Notes: generated by a model not told the origin, from the sequence alone. Positions 16,633 to 25,892 are shown, counted from the stretch's first letter. The stretch is 51,797 nt of DNA from Promethearchaeota archaeon (GCA_018238625.1 JABCSY010000017.1:1-51797), one strand, 5' to 3'. Translations and numbers: made by a program.

Positions 16633-18654
16633 CTAGTTTATTAGATGTTTTTTCCATTCTTCTATGCTTTCAACGATATGATTAATATCCACTTCGCTTA
16701 AATGACCCAAATGGGTTTTATATTGGTTGATTTTACTTCTTAACTTGTGGAGAGTAACGCTAAATCCTTTTTTCTCTAAAATTAAGTCCGCAATATTTTC
16801 TAATTCGGTACTAAATTCCTCTCCACTAATGTTTTGTAGCTTTTGTACTAACGATTTAAAAGCAGTATCGATTAACATTCCTACCTCATCGCCAGCCTTT
16901 GGAATCTGTTTTGATGTTTTAGGAGTTTGTTTTGATGCTTTAAGAGCTTGTTTTGATGCCTTAAGAGCTTGTTTTGATGTTTTAGGAGCTTGTTTTGATG
17001 TTTTAGGAGTTTGTTTTAAAGTTTTCTGTTGTGAAGTTTCTTTAACCTTGTCTTGAATCTTTTGAGTTAATTCCGTAACTATATTTTGTGTCTGAGCGAT
17101 ACCTGTTTTCTTTTGGGACGCTTTAAAACGACTAGGCGTAATTGGTTTAGTGGTTTCTACTGTTTTGAAAGTAGTAGTTTCTCTTGGTGTTGACATTATC
17201 CCAAGAGATCTTGGTTTTTCGTGTAGACTCGAACTTGCTTTATCCCACACTGTATTGATAACCGAAAGAATAAGTTTAATTAAAGGTGCGTAATCAGTAG
17301 CAAATCCAACAAAATCTTTTAACGAATCCGGTGAATTTTTCTGGATTATTCCTATAAGTATGTAATTATCGTCGCATTTGATAACGATAACGCTCTCATT
17401 TTTGAGCGTTCTATATTCCAAGTTTTTGATTTCTTTAAATTGTTTAGCATTGCTGTTAGTGTGTGCCTCAGAGGAAGCAATTTTAATTTTAAGAGTTCCC
17501 GAGATATCTTTAAATTCTTCTATCGATAAATAATCTTCAAGATTAGGAACAACTAATAACAAATTCTCTTTAGCATGGGTAATTTTACTTAATATTTCTT
17601 CGTTAACTCTAGAAACACTACTAATGTGCCAAAAATTATCCAGTTTCGTCTTTTCAGAAGATGTAATAATTTTATAAAAACTCACCATTGCTTTGTTAAT
17701 AGGATTATTTAGAGCCGCCACGGAATCGACTGAACTACTAATTATCGCGTTAAAACTGTCAATAATAATGTTTTCGAAGTTTTTAAGATCGCTAGATAAA
17801 TCTTTGTGCTTTTTTTTTACCAATTCTATTGTTTTATTGATTTTAGATTCGTAACTATTTAGCATGTTTAACAATATCATCTGAAAGTCGTCCCGAAATC
17901 GAAAGGTTGATTCAATAATATTATTAAGCGATTCAATTGTGTTATCAAATTCGTCTTTAATTAATTTATGTAAGTTAACAGTAAAATCTTTAAGTATTTT
18001 TTCAAAGCTTTCTTGAAACACAGCTTCAATTACGCTCTTAATCGCTTTTTCAGATTTTTTCAATTCTAAAGATTCGATTTTTACATTTAGATCCTTCTTA
18101 ATTGTGGTAATTAGCTTAATTAAATAAGAAAATTGATTTTGGGTTACACCTTTAATTGTTTTATGTAGTTCATCCAAAACATCTTTTACTATTTTTAAGT
18201 TCTCCATTCCCTGAACAACATCATCTATATCCTGCTTTTGGATAATTACGTCTTCTTCGATGTCTTTTCTTAATTCTTGGGTTGCGTTAAAAGTGGTTTC
18301 TAATTCGATTATCGTATTTTCTTGAAATATTTTCTTTAGAGAGGTTGAAAGTAATTGGTGTATTTGATTTTTAATGCCGTCTAAGTTGGCATTTATATTT
18401 TCGTAATAATTTATAATCGGGTTAATTGGAGGAATGGCTAGGTATTGAAGTAATAAATCAGGGCTTTGAGGATTGACAGGCATTAACAAACCAGCATCTA
18501 TAAGTTCATTTAAAGATTTTGCATATTCTTCCTGAGAGATATTAGGTAAAATAGAATATAGTTCGAACGATGACAAAGGTTTTCTACCAACGCTTTGTAA
18601 ATAAAGTTTCATCGCATTATCTGAAATTTGTATTTTTTTTAAAAATTCTTCCAT
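16633..18654 (-). CDS. TrmB-like wHTH + coiled-coil + PLD-like protein with Lys-rich repeat linker
   Basis: A 673-residue multidomain protein. Residues 8-60 look like a winged helix (SSFELYSILPNISQEEYAKS). About 90-320 are long heptad-rich coiled coil. Residues about 340-460 (FWHISSVSRVNEEILSKI, ENLLLVVPNLEDYL, LKIKIASS, VIVIKCDDNYILIGI) resemble the effector/PLD-like C-terminal domain of TrmB-type regulators. Then follow a low-complexity basic linker with at least five KQ(A/T)(P/L)K(A/T)S heptads and a helical C-terminus. The domain order suggests a chromatin- or regulator-type protein, but no cysteine or catalytic HKD motif supports activity. Its C-terminus faces pssA; its promoter diverges from the vWA gene pair. 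Confidence 0.6.
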   Translation of the reverse strand: MEEFLKKIQISDNAMKLYLQSVGRKPLSSFELYSILPNISQEEYAKSLNELIDAGLLMPVNPQSPDLLLQYLAIPPINPIINYYENINANLDGIKNQIHQLLSTSLKKIFQENTIIELETTFNATQELRKDIEEDVIIQKQDIDDVVQGMENLKIVKDVLDELHKTIKGVTQNQFSYLIKLITTIKKDLNVKIESLELKKSEKAIKSVIEAVFQESFEKILKDFTVNLHKLIKDEFDNTIESLNNIIESTFRFRDDFQMILLNMLNSYESKINKTIELVKKKHKDLSSDLKNFENIIIDSFNAIISSSVDSVAALNNPINKAMVSFYKIITSSEKTKLDNFWHISSVSRVNEEILSKITHAKENLLLVVPNLEDYLSIEEFKDISGTLKIKIASSEAHTNSNAKQFKEIKNLEYRTLKNESVIVIKCDDNYILIGIIQKNSPDSLKDFVGFATDYAPLIKLILSVINTVWDKASSSLHEKPRSLGIMSTPRETTTFKTVETTKPITPSRFKASQKKTGIAQTQNIVTELTQKIQDKVKETSQQKTLKQTPKTSKQAPKTSKQALKASKQALKASKQTPKTSKQIPKAGDEVGMLIDTAFKSLVQKLQNISGEEFSTELENIADLILEKKGFSVTLHKLRSKINQYKTHLGHLSEVDINHIVESIEEWKKHLIN
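16908..17012 (-). repeat. 21-bp in-frame tandem repeat (five units)
   Basis: Five consecutive 21-base units beginning GTTTTGATG at 16908, 16929, 16950, 16971 and 16992, with a degenerate sixth at 17013. On the coding strand each encodes one Lys/Pro/Ser/Thr heptad of the linker in the coiled-coil protein. Units differ by only a few bases, so copy number probably varies between strains. Confidence 0.85.
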
Positions 18655-18806
18655 ATTGGTTCACCATCTAATCTGTACTACTATTTTACTTTTAATAATA
18701 AGTAATATAAGTATTTATTTTTTAAATTTTGTTAGATAAAAAATTATATAAAGTATATTTTTCTTTAACTTAATTAACTTAATTATAAAACATTAAGGTT
18801 ATTAGT

Positions 18807-20204
18807 ATGAGCTCTTATGAGGATGTTTTCTTTTATTTGGATCTAACTAAGGACTTCCTAAAAGCGAAAGAAGTAATTAAAGCAATTAAATATTATATCG
18901 CTGAAAAAAATAAGATTAACATTAGAGGACACTATGGATTATTGATTTTCCAAGAAGAGGGCAACCCTATCTTTATTACGGATAAAAAGGACTCAGACAT
19001 TATAGAAAATACTATCCAAGAAAATTGGAAAACTCGTCCTAAGAAGCGATCTTTTTTCGAAAATGGATTGTTTTATATATTTTCGTACATAGCGGAGACT
19101 ATTAAAAAAAAGTCAAAATACAATCGAATAATCATTATAACAGATACTCCTAGCGATCTATCTGAAGACTATACCGAAGCTTTGTTTAGTTTAGTTTCGA
19201 AAATAAAAGCTTTTCCTACTTTTATAGATATTTTAAGAGTTTCAGAAAAAGAAGAGCGATTTTTTAAAGACGATGTTAAACTAAACATTTTAGCAAGCGA
19301 TACTAAAGGCGGGATCTTTTACATTCACGACCGCGGCGATTTTATGCCTACTATTAAAAGATTAGTTAAGAGCAAGCAATTGGTAAGCACTTTTGAAAAT
19401 CAACACGATAGAATAAAAATTAAGAAAGACGATTACTACTTCTATTCTCATCTAGCAAAAAGTTTAAAACCCGCTCCCCTCAGCGATGTAGGGATAAAAT
19501 GCCACTTCTGTCAAGAAGAAATCTGTCCTTGTTGCGCCGATGTAAGTGATAAACTGTTAATTTGCGAGGAATGTGGTACTAAGTTTCATAGATGTTGCGT
19601 TACAAATTATACAATTCAACATAATATAGGAATACCGCACATTTTTCGATGTCCTAAATGCGATATCCTACTAAAAATAAATCAAGACGATATAGTTTCT
19701 CCTTTCGACGAGAAGATGGAATCTGTTGAAGATTATATAGAAACAAAAGAAATACAACCAGACCAATTAGAAGAAGAAAGTATCACGGCTTCTGATTACT
19801 TAGAAATTGAAGAACCGCTTGAAGAAAAAAAAGAGATACCTGATGTCATAAAAATAGAAGAGTCAGAAACAGAACAGAAAGCAATTAGGATAGGTGGTTT
19901 TTTTGGAACTTACTATAAAGTTAAAAAAGATGGAGATAAACTAGTCTACCAAAAAACAGCTAAACCCAATAACTCAATGAAAGATAGTCAGAAAGTTACA
20001 AAAAACTTAAAAACTATTACAGAACCCAAACTTAAAAAGGCTGAAATACCGCAATATTGGAAACCAGTAGAAGGACGGGATAGAAATAGTACTAATAAAG
20101 GAAAGCCTATCTTTTTTGTTTGCCCCGGATGCGGAACACAAATTAGCGATAAGGATAAAGATCGACATTCATGTCCATTTTGTGGATTTAAATTAGTTGA
20201 TTGA
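18807..20204 (+). CDS. vWA + RING-like zinc finger + zinc ribbon protein, copy 1
   Basis: A 465-residue protein. Residues 5-190 are a von Willebrand A-like Rossmann domain (VFFYLDLTKDF; GLLIFQEE; IIIITDTPSDLSEDY; FIDILRV); the MIDAS is degenerate (DLT rather than DxSxS). Residues 232-285 are a cysteine-rich finger: CHFC, CPCC, CEEC, FHRCC, CPKC, a cross-brace-like arrangement reminiscent of RING. An acidic linker (about 295-375), a conserved GGFFG motif and a C-terminal zinc ribbon (CPGC...CPFCGF) follow. vWA plus RING-like zinc fingers also occur in TFIIH p44/Ssl1; the resemblance is architectural, not proven homology. The next gene is a paralog. Cytoplasmic; no signal peptide. Confidence 0.72.
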   Translation: MSSYEDVFFYLDLTKDFLKAKEVIKAIKYYIAEKNKINIRGHYGLLIFQEEGNPIFITDKKDSDIIENTIQENWKTRPKKRSFFENGLFYIFSYIAETIKKKSKYNRIIIITDTPSDLSEDYTEALFSLVSKIKAFPTFIDILRVSEKEERFFKDDVKLNILASDTKGGIFYIHDRGDFMPTIKRLVKSKQLVSTFENQHDRIKIKKDDYYFYSHLAKSLKPAPLSDVGIKCHFCQEEICPCCADVSDKLLICEECGTKFHRCCVTNYTIQHNIGIPHIFRCPKCDILLKINQDDIVSPFDEKMESVEDYIETKEIQPDQLEEESITASDYLEIEEPLEEKKEIPDVIKIEESETEQKAIRIGGFFGTYYKVKKDGDKLVYQKTAKPNNSMKDSQKVTKNLKTITEPKLKKAEIPQYWKPVEGRDRNSTNKGKPIFFVCPGCGTQISDKDKDRHSCPFCGFKLVD

Positions 20205-20311
20205 ATTTTTAAATTGAGAAATAACAATAAAAATAAATAAAAACTCTAATATTATTTTATAAAACTTTACTTTAATTTAGGATAAAATACAGACTATATT
20301 TTAATATCAAT

Positions 20312-21700
20312 ATGTTTCGCAAAACATCGGTGAACTCAGAGGAATTTATCTTTTATATTGATCTTACGACAGAGTTTTTGAAGAAAAAAAACCTTAGTAA
20401 GAGCATTGGTAGTTTTATTAAAGACAAGGAGAAATTTAACACTTTAAGTTCATATGGTATTTTGCTTTTTCAAGAAGACGATAACCCTATAACTATCTAC
20501 GACGCGAAAGACTTTGAGGCTCTCTCTGATGTTATAGATGAAAAATGGGAAACTAGAGAAACCGAGAAAAGCCTTTTCGAGAATGGTTTATTTGAGATAC
20601 TGGCTTATATTTTTAGAAGAAGTAGAGAAGCCAGAAAGAATTATCGAGTAATAATAATTTCAGACACGCCCAGTTTATTGTCTGAAGATTATCATAACGC
20701 CCTTTACGATCTTTTAATTAAAGCTAAAAAATTTGACGCTTTTATCGATATAATTCGTATAGGTGATCAGAAATTTTATGCTGATGATGTAAAGCTAAAA
20801 GTAGTCGCAAGCGAAACGCACGGAGGTGTGTTTTATTGTACAGAGGCAAAACTATTCTTAAATATTTTAGGGTCTTTAATTCAGAGTAAATCTGAATTTA
20901 TTGTGGTACAACCTGAAGAAGACGATCAAATTTTCGAAGAAGACAAGATATTCTACGAAAAACTCGCTGTGGATTTAATATCTTTAGATTCTGACGAGGA
21001 GGAAAAGTGTGACATTTGCGAAAGAGAGGTCTGTCCCATCTGTGACGCTCATTCAGACGAGATTCACAAATGTTTTAATTGTAACGCAAAATACCACGCT
21101 TGCTGCGCCGCGAGTTATGCGATTGCTAACCCTATCGGATTCAATCATTTGTTTAGATGCGTTCAATGCGATACATTATTGAAGTTAGACGAAGAATACG
21201 TAGAAATGATATATAGGGAAGAACACGAAGAAGAAGGAGAAGCTGAATTGACGGAAATCGGACCTACGGATGAGATCATTATAGAAGAAGAATTTGAAGA
21301 GGAACAAATTGAAGAACAATCATTTGATGAGGATGAAGAAGAATTAGTAATTGGAAAAGAGATATTGGGTCCAGAAAAGCTTAAATCTCCTCCCGGATTG
21401 GTTAAACCTCCTCCTATATTAATTAAACCTCAACCTAATTTGCCCCCTACTAAAAAGGTTAAAGTTGGAGGCTATTTTGGTCAAGAAATAGCTATAAAAA
21501 ATAATAGTTTAAATAATGATCTCGTTCCGCCAGCGACAGAAACCATCGTACGCGATTCTGAAGGAACCACACAAGTAAAAGAAAAAATCTCGATTACCAC
21601 GTTGAAACCCCCTAGAAGGAGTACAATTAAATTGTGTCAAATTTGCGGATTTACTCTAAAAGCTACTTCTCTCTGTCCTAAATGTGGATTTAAGAATTGA
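20312..21700 (+). CDS. vWA + RING-like zinc finger + zinc ribbon protein, copy 2
   Basis: A 462-residue tandem paralog of the preceding gene, same domains in the same order: vWA-like (FIFYIDLTTEF, VIIISDTPSLLSEDYH, FIDIIRIG), finger of about 55 residues (CDIC, CPIC, CFNC, YHACC, CVQC), very acidic linker, Pro-rich stretch (SPPGLVKPPPILIKP), GGYFG motif and a C-terminal ribbon (CQICGF...CPKCGF). Shared blocks include SLFENGLF/SFFENGLF, TDTPS..SEDY and the exact spacing of the finger cysteines, so both are under selection. The 107-base spacer could hold a separate promoter. The two may form a heterodimer. Confidence 0.72.
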   Translation: MFRKTSVNSEEFIFYIDLTTEFLKKKNLSKSIGSFIKDKEKFNTLSSYGILLFQEDDNPITIYDAKDFEALSDVIDEKWETRETEKSLFENGLFEILAYIFRRSREARKNYRVIIISDTPSLLSEDYHNALYDLLIKAKKFDAFIDIIRIGDQKFYADDVKLKVVASETHGGVFYCTEAKLFLNILGSLIQSKSEFIVVQPEEDDQIFEEDKIFYEKLAVDLISLDSDEEEKCDICEREVCPICDAHSDEIHKCFNCNAKYHACCAASYAIANPIGFNHLFRCVQCDTLLKLDEEYVEMIYREEHEEEGEAELTEIGPTDEIIIEEEFEEEQIEEQSFDEDEEELVIGKEILGPEKLKSPPGLVKPPPILIKPQPNLPPTKKVKVGGYFGQEIAIKNNSLNNDLVPPATETIVRDSEGTTQVKEKISITTLKPPRRSTIKLCQICGFTLKATSLCPKCGFKN

Positions 21701-21778
21701 TCAAATAATTTACACCAATTTTGTTTGTAAATTATACAATTCCAATAAAATTAAAACAATGATAACTTCTACAATTCA

Positions 21779-22702
21779 ATGACCGTAGAGAAATTGATTG
21801 AAGCTCCTTTTAATCCAACAGTTTCCAAAATAAGCATGTTCTTATCAGGTATTTTTATGGGTAATGTAGGGATATTTATTTCTTTATTAAGCGGGTTTCC
21901 AATTTATTCAATAGTCTTATTCAGAGGGATTTTTGGAGCTGTTTTTCTAACTTTATTTATGCTAATAACAAAATCTTTTTCTATTAGTTTTTTTAAAGAG
22001 TGTTTCAAGATGCACTGGAAATATTTAATTATAATTGCAATTTCTAACCCATTAGTAGTATTTCTTTACTTTTGGAATATAACGCTTACTGGTTATGCTT
22101 TTGCAGCTTTTTTATTATATACTAGTGGAGTTTTTCTCTTAATTTTTCTAGTAATAACGAAAGAAGAAAAAGTATCAAAAATCAATTTTATTAGTTTCAT
22201 TTTAGCAATCTTGGGAATATCCATCATAATGGAATTTTGGACCGGTCAAATTTTAATATTGGGAATAGTTGTCGGGATTTTTTCAGGTTTTTGCTTAGGT
22301 ATATTGATTTTTTCCAAAAAGAAAATTTATAAAGTTCGAGGAAAAGCTCAGTCAATAATTCATACAAATGGAAATTTTGATGCATTTTTAACTTTATGGT
22401 CAACTTTATTCTTAATTTTTCCATTTCTACCATTAAGTATTACAGATTTATTTCGAATCACAATTTTAGATTTAATATTTGCTTTAATGCTGGGGCTTAT
22501 CCCTACTGCTTTAGCGTTTACCTTGTATAATGTTGGAGTGAAAAAAGATAGAGGAGGCAACATTATAATTTTATCGTATTTTGAACCTGTTATGGCGACT
22601 ATTAATACAGCAATTTTCTTAAAGAATCTCTCTATTTTCACCATCATAGGAGGTTTTTTTGTTCTATTAGCTAATTATATTACGCTAAAATATTCAAAGT
22701 AA
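21779..22702 (+). CDS. EamA/DMT-superfamily transporter
   Basis: A 307-residue inner-membrane protein with about ten hydrophobic helices in two EamA-type halves. The N-terminal half has the typical first helix with FMGNVGIFISLLSG and RGIFGAVFLTLF; the C-terminal half has GLIPTALAFTLYNVGVKKDRGGNIIILSYFEPVMATINTAI in two parts, where YFEPV corresponds to the family's l.PvfA. DMT carriers export amino acids, metabolites or drugs; the substrate cannot be read from sequence. ATG start; alone in its unit. Confidence 0.85.
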   Translation: MTVEKLIEAPFNPTVSKISMFLSGIFMGNVGIFISLLSGFPIYSIVLFRGIFGAVFLTLFMLITKSFSISFFKECFKMHWKYLIIIAISNPLVVFLYFWNITLTGYAFAAFLLYTSGVFLLIFLVITKEEKVSKINFISFILAILGISIIMEFWTGQILILGIVVGIFSGFCLGILIFSKKKIYKVRGKAQSIIHTNGNFDAFLTLWSTLFLIFPFLPLSITDLFRITILDLIFALMLGLIPTALAFTLYNVGVKKDRGGNIIILSYFEPVMATINTAIFLKNLSIFTIIGGFFVLLANYITLKYSK

Positions 22703-22792
22703 GAGAAGATAGTTATTTAGAAATACTTTTTTGGTAAGGAATTATCGAAAAATTGAAATTATTTCGAATATTAATAATACAAAAACAAACAC

Positions 22793-23518
22793 ATGTTCTC
22801 CATGTCAGATAAGGAAGAAAGGGAAATCTCAAGAATTAAAGAAGTCGAGAGTACCAATTTAGCTCGAGATGATATAAGAGAGTTAGTAATTGAAACTAAA
22901 AAAGCGGTTGAAAAAGATAATGATTTATTAGCTAATAGAGTTCATCGTAATTTTTTAGACAATAACATCAAGTCTTTCGATATTGTAGGAGCTATAGGGG
23001 CAGGAAAGACAGCTCTGTTAGAAAAGATAGCAGAAAAGTTAACTGCAAAATTTCGAATGTTGGTTATATGTGGTGATATTACCACACGAGTTGATGCCGA
23101 TCGCATAGAAAAGTATAACGCTGAAACTATTCAGATTAACACGGGCCGAGAATGCGCATTAAACGCGTATCACATATACCAAATAATTAAAAACAAGGAT
23201 TTGCAGAATTACGATGTTATATTTATCGAAAATGTAGGAAATTTAATTTGCCCATCGGAGTTTGTCTTAGGAACTGATAAAAGAATAATTGTAGTATCCA
23301 TCACAGAGGGCGAGTGGGTGGTTGAAAAACATCCTATGCTATTTAAAATGTCAGATATCGCGGTAATTAATAAGATCGATCTAAAAGAACGCTTAGGAAC
23401 CAATGTCGAGAAAATGATTGCTGACGCTAAAAAAATTAACCCGGAAATAGAGGTCATTACGACCAGTGCGAAAACGGGGGAGAATATTAATAAATTAATG
23501 GAATTAATGGGATTTTAA
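22793..23518 (+). CDS. hypB: HypB-like Ni-insertion GTPase, orphan, metal-site His lost
   Basis: A 241-residue SIMIBI-class GTPase. Walker A GAIGAGKT at 66-73, CGDITTRVDADRI with switch residues, ENVGNLICPSEF, G4 NKID near 190 and STSAKTGE-like G5 (ITTSAKTGENI) match HypB, which delivers nickel during [NiFe]-hydrogenase maturation. The G-domain metal site is partly altered: Cys121 and Cys153 are kept, but the His that usually follows the first Cys (CHLDA in typical HypB) is Ala (CALNA). There is no N-terminal CxxCGC or His-rich nickel store. No hypA, hypC-F or hydrogenase genes lie nearby. ATG at 22793; the second Met at 22802 is an alternative. Confidence 0.87.
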   Translation: MFSMSDKEEREISRIKEVESTNLARDDIRELVIETKKAVEKDNDLLANRVHRNFLDNNIKSFDIVGAIGAGKTALLEKIAEKLTAKFRMLVICGDITTRVDADRIEKYNAETIQINTGRECALNAYHIYQIIKNKDLQNYDVIFIENVGNLICPSEFVLGTDKRIIVVSITEGEWVVEKHPMLFKMSDIAVINKIDLKERLGTNVEKMIADAKKINPEIEVITTSAKTGENINKLMELMGF

Positions 23519-23565
23519 AGTTTAAAAGTTAAATATATTAAAAGTAAAACCTTAGATGAAGGAAT

Positions 23566-23985
23566 ATGAAGGAAGAATTGACTAAGATTGAAGAAATTAT
23601 TGTAAATCCTAACAAAATCAAAAAATCAAACGTTCAAGAATTAATGGAAACGTTCTTTGTTAAATTAAAGAATCAGGTTGACAACTATATTGGAGATTAC
23701 CCAACTTTTATTGAGCCCGTTTACTTAGAAGACAACGTTAAAATTGGTGACGATGTTCTTTTAGGGCCAAATGTATATGTCGGCGCCAATTCAGAAATCC
23801 CAGATTACGTTGAAATATCAAATACTATCATTTTTGATAATGTAAAAATTGGAGAGAACTTTAAATTGGAAAATTGCATCGTTGCTAAAAACAGCTCTTT
23901 TAATTTTAAAAATCTTAATATGAAAAATAGCGTATTAATTGGAGTTGCCAATTTAAAAAACGAATTACAGAATATTGAATTTTAA
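23566..23985 (+). CDS. short left-handed beta-helix (hexapeptide) protein
   Basis: A 139-residue protein with hexapeptide repeats from about residue 45 (VYLEDNVKIGDDVLLGPNVY..., VEISNTIIFDNVKIGENFKL in consecutive coils), like the C-terminal beta-helix of sugar-1-phosphate nucleotidylyltransferases (GlmU/GCD1-type) but without the nucleotidyltransferase domain. The N-terminal 45 residues are charged helix. No catalytic His as in acyltransferases or zinc ligands as in gamma-carbonic anhydrases are evident. It may be a regulatory or oligomerisation subunit. It follows hypB by 48 bases, so co-transcription is possible. Confidence 0.7.
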   Translation: MKEELTKIEEIIVNPNKIKKSNVQELMETFFVKLKNQVDNYIGDYPTFIEPVYLEDNVKIGDDVLLGPNVYVGANSEIPDYVEISNTIIFDNVKIGENFKLENCIVAKNSSFNFKNLNMKNSVLIGVANLKNELQNIEF

Positions 23986-24053
23986 ATAATATCGCTATTG
24001 TTATTACTAATAAACTCTATACTAATTGTTAGAATATAAATTGGCGCTGTTAT

Positions 24054-24896
24054 ATGAAAGATAATGAAAAATATTTTAAAACAAATCTAAGAAGATGGAA
24101 CGAATTAGTTGAGATTAATGCAAAATCCAAATTTTACGACTTAAATGGATTCAAATCGGGTAAATCTTCTCTCTTTCCAATCGAAAGAGATGAAATAGGA
24201 AATGTGGACGGTAAAACGCTCTTACACCTACAATGCCATTTTGGAATGGACACCCTTTCTTTCGCGCGACTCGGGGCGAAGGTCACCGGCGTTGATTTCT
24301 CAGATAAAGCCATTAAGCTTGCTCGTCAATTAAGCGAAGAATTAAATATCCCTACTAAGTTTATTAATGCAAATATTTACGATATACCAGACATATTAAA
24401 CGAAAAATTTGATATAGTTTTCACATCTAATGGTGCTATTGGTTGGTTGCCGGATTTATATAAATGGGCTGAAATAATCGATTATTGTCTGAAACCCGGT
24501 GGTACTTTTTATATTACTGAGAATCATCCTTTCGGTAATTTAATTGACGAAAAGTACGAGGGAGCTTTTCAAGTTGGTTACGGTTACTTTAACGAAGGAA
24601 AACCTTATCGTTTTGACGAAGATAATGTATCATACGCCGATCCAAATATTAAATTACAAAATTTTGAAACTTACGATTGGTTTCATCCAATGGGAGATGT
24701 TATTAATTCGTTATTAAAAGTTAATTTTGAGTTAGAATTTCTCCATGAATTTCCATTTAGTTTTTTTCAGATTCATCCCGATATGAAACAAAACAACGAG
24801 ACGAAATATTGGGAATTTCAGACTTTAAAGCATTCAGTTCCGATGATCTTTTCGATAAAAGCTCATAAAAAAAACAAATTTGCTTCCATGCCGTAG
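24054..24896 (+). CDS. class I SAM-dependent methyltransferase
   Basis: A 280-residue Rossmann-fold methyltransferase. Motif I is LLHLQCHFGMDTLSFARLG (about residues 58-76), with LQCHFG in place of the usual DxGxGxG, a variant common in one group of UbiE/bioC-like enzymes. The acidic loop is GVDFS, followed by the post-III block LKPGGTFYITENHPF. Residues 170-280 are a family-specific cap with many aromatics (WFHPMGDVINSLL). The substrate is unknown, probably a small molecule. ATG start after an AT-rich spacer; last gene of the hypB-side block. Confidence 0.8.
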   Translation: MKDNEKYFKTNLRRWNELVEINAKSKFYDLNGFKSGKSSLFPIERDEIGNVDGKTLLHLQCHFGMDTLSFARLGAKVTGVDFSDKAIKLARQLSEELNIPTKFINANIYDIPDILNEKFDIVFTSNGAIGWLPDLYKWAEIIDYCLKPGGTFYITENHPFGNLIDEKYEGAFQVGYGYFNEGKPYRFDEDNVSYADPNIKLQNFETYDWFHPMGDVINSLLKVNFELEFLHEFPFSFFQIHPDMKQNNETKYWEFQTLKHSVPMIFSIKAHKKNKFASMP

Positions 24897-24941
24897 CAAA
24901 ACAATCTAGTTCAATGAAAAAAAAAAGAATTTTAGTATAAC

Positions 24942-25673
24942 CTAAGCTTTAATTAGCCAATTTGCCATCTTTTCGGGAAGAAAGAACCCGAAATAATATG
25001 CAAATGAACTTATTATCAATAAAAGTCTTATCATAACAACTATAATAGGATTTGTCCAACTAATTGCATCAAGTCCTGCCCCTAAAGTAAAAAACATAAA
25101 TGCTATTAATAAGAATCTTCCCTTCCATCTAATTTTGGGATCATCAGACTTCATCGAGTTAATAGCAAAAACCATACCCGTGATAAAAGCAACTACTATA
25201 GCAAATATAGCAAATCCTAACGTAAGTGGGGTTCTTGAGATTACTCCAGGTATTATTTCAACTCCTATTAAGTCAGGATAAGTGAATATTAAAATAACAA
25301 GAAGAATTTCGTATGAAATGCTAATTACTCCGAATATAACTACAAGTATTTTGTTCCCATTTTTGAAATTCAACGAACTGAAAGAATAAATCCAAAATAA
25401 TATTGCTAATGGTATGAAAAAATTAGCAAGAATTAAATAGGATAAATTGCTAAGGCGAAAACCGAAGAAACCCATAGTTAGAAAATTAAAACTTGGCCAC
25501 CACCAAGTAGTAACTAAGAATATCCAGGTCAAACTGACGCTTATAAAAACTTTATTTTTGAATTCAAAGTATTTTAACAGTATTCTTATCCCTATTATTA
25601 GTGAGATTATAATAAATGCCAAACTTAGGCTTCCACGTAGTAAGTCAAGATAGCTTAAATCTGTAAATGCCAT
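24942..25673 (-). CDS. seven-helix integral membrane protein of unknown function
   Basis: A 243-residue protein with seven predicted membrane helices and short loops: about 14-33, 41-60, 78-98, 108-130, 148-170, 185-205 and 212-235. A charged cytoplasmic loop SDDPKIRWKGR precedes helix six. No conserved Schiff-base lysine as in rhodopsins is evident in the last helix, and no catalytic motif is seen. It might be a sensory or structural membrane protein. Convergent with the methyltransferase gene (45-base spacer). Confidence 0.55.
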   Translation of the reverse strand: MAFTDLSYLDLLRGSLSLAFIIISLIIGIRILLKYFEFKNKVFISVSLTWIFLVTTWWWPSFNFLTMGFFGFRLSNLSYLILANFFIPLAILFWIYSFSSLNFKNGNKILVVIFGVISISYEILLVILIFTYPDLIGVEIIPGVISRTPLTLGFAIFAIVVAFITGMVFAINSMKSDDPKIRWKGRFLLIAFMFFTLGAGLDAISWTNPIIVVMIRLLLIISSFAYYFGFFLPEKMANWLIKA

Positions 25674-25892
25674 TCTTAATCATTTTGTAATATGTTTTAT
25701 TATTAATTCTTCTCAAGATAATTTAAACTTTATTAATTTGATTTTAAGAAGAAATCTTAGTGCTTATTTCTAATTTTAGTGAAAAATCATTAAAGATATT
25801 GCTAAATGGGAAACCAATGGGAGGGTGTTTAGAGAAATATTTTTCAAGGTCAATATATTTCTAGATCTAAGAAAGAAAGTTTTAGTGAATAA

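Noticed and set aside
16908..17012. Tandem repeats considered as CRISPR or iterons
   Set aside because: Unit of 21 bases without spacers, in frame and codon-consistent within a gene.
16727..17056. Plus-strand frame with cysteine-rich repeats
   Set aside because: The repeats are the antisense reading of the 21-bp heptad units of the coiled-coil protein.
18807..20204. Calling this a TFIIH p44 ortholog
   Set aside because: vWA plus cysteine finger is shared, but finger spacing and extra ribbon differ; no sequence-level evidence of orthology.
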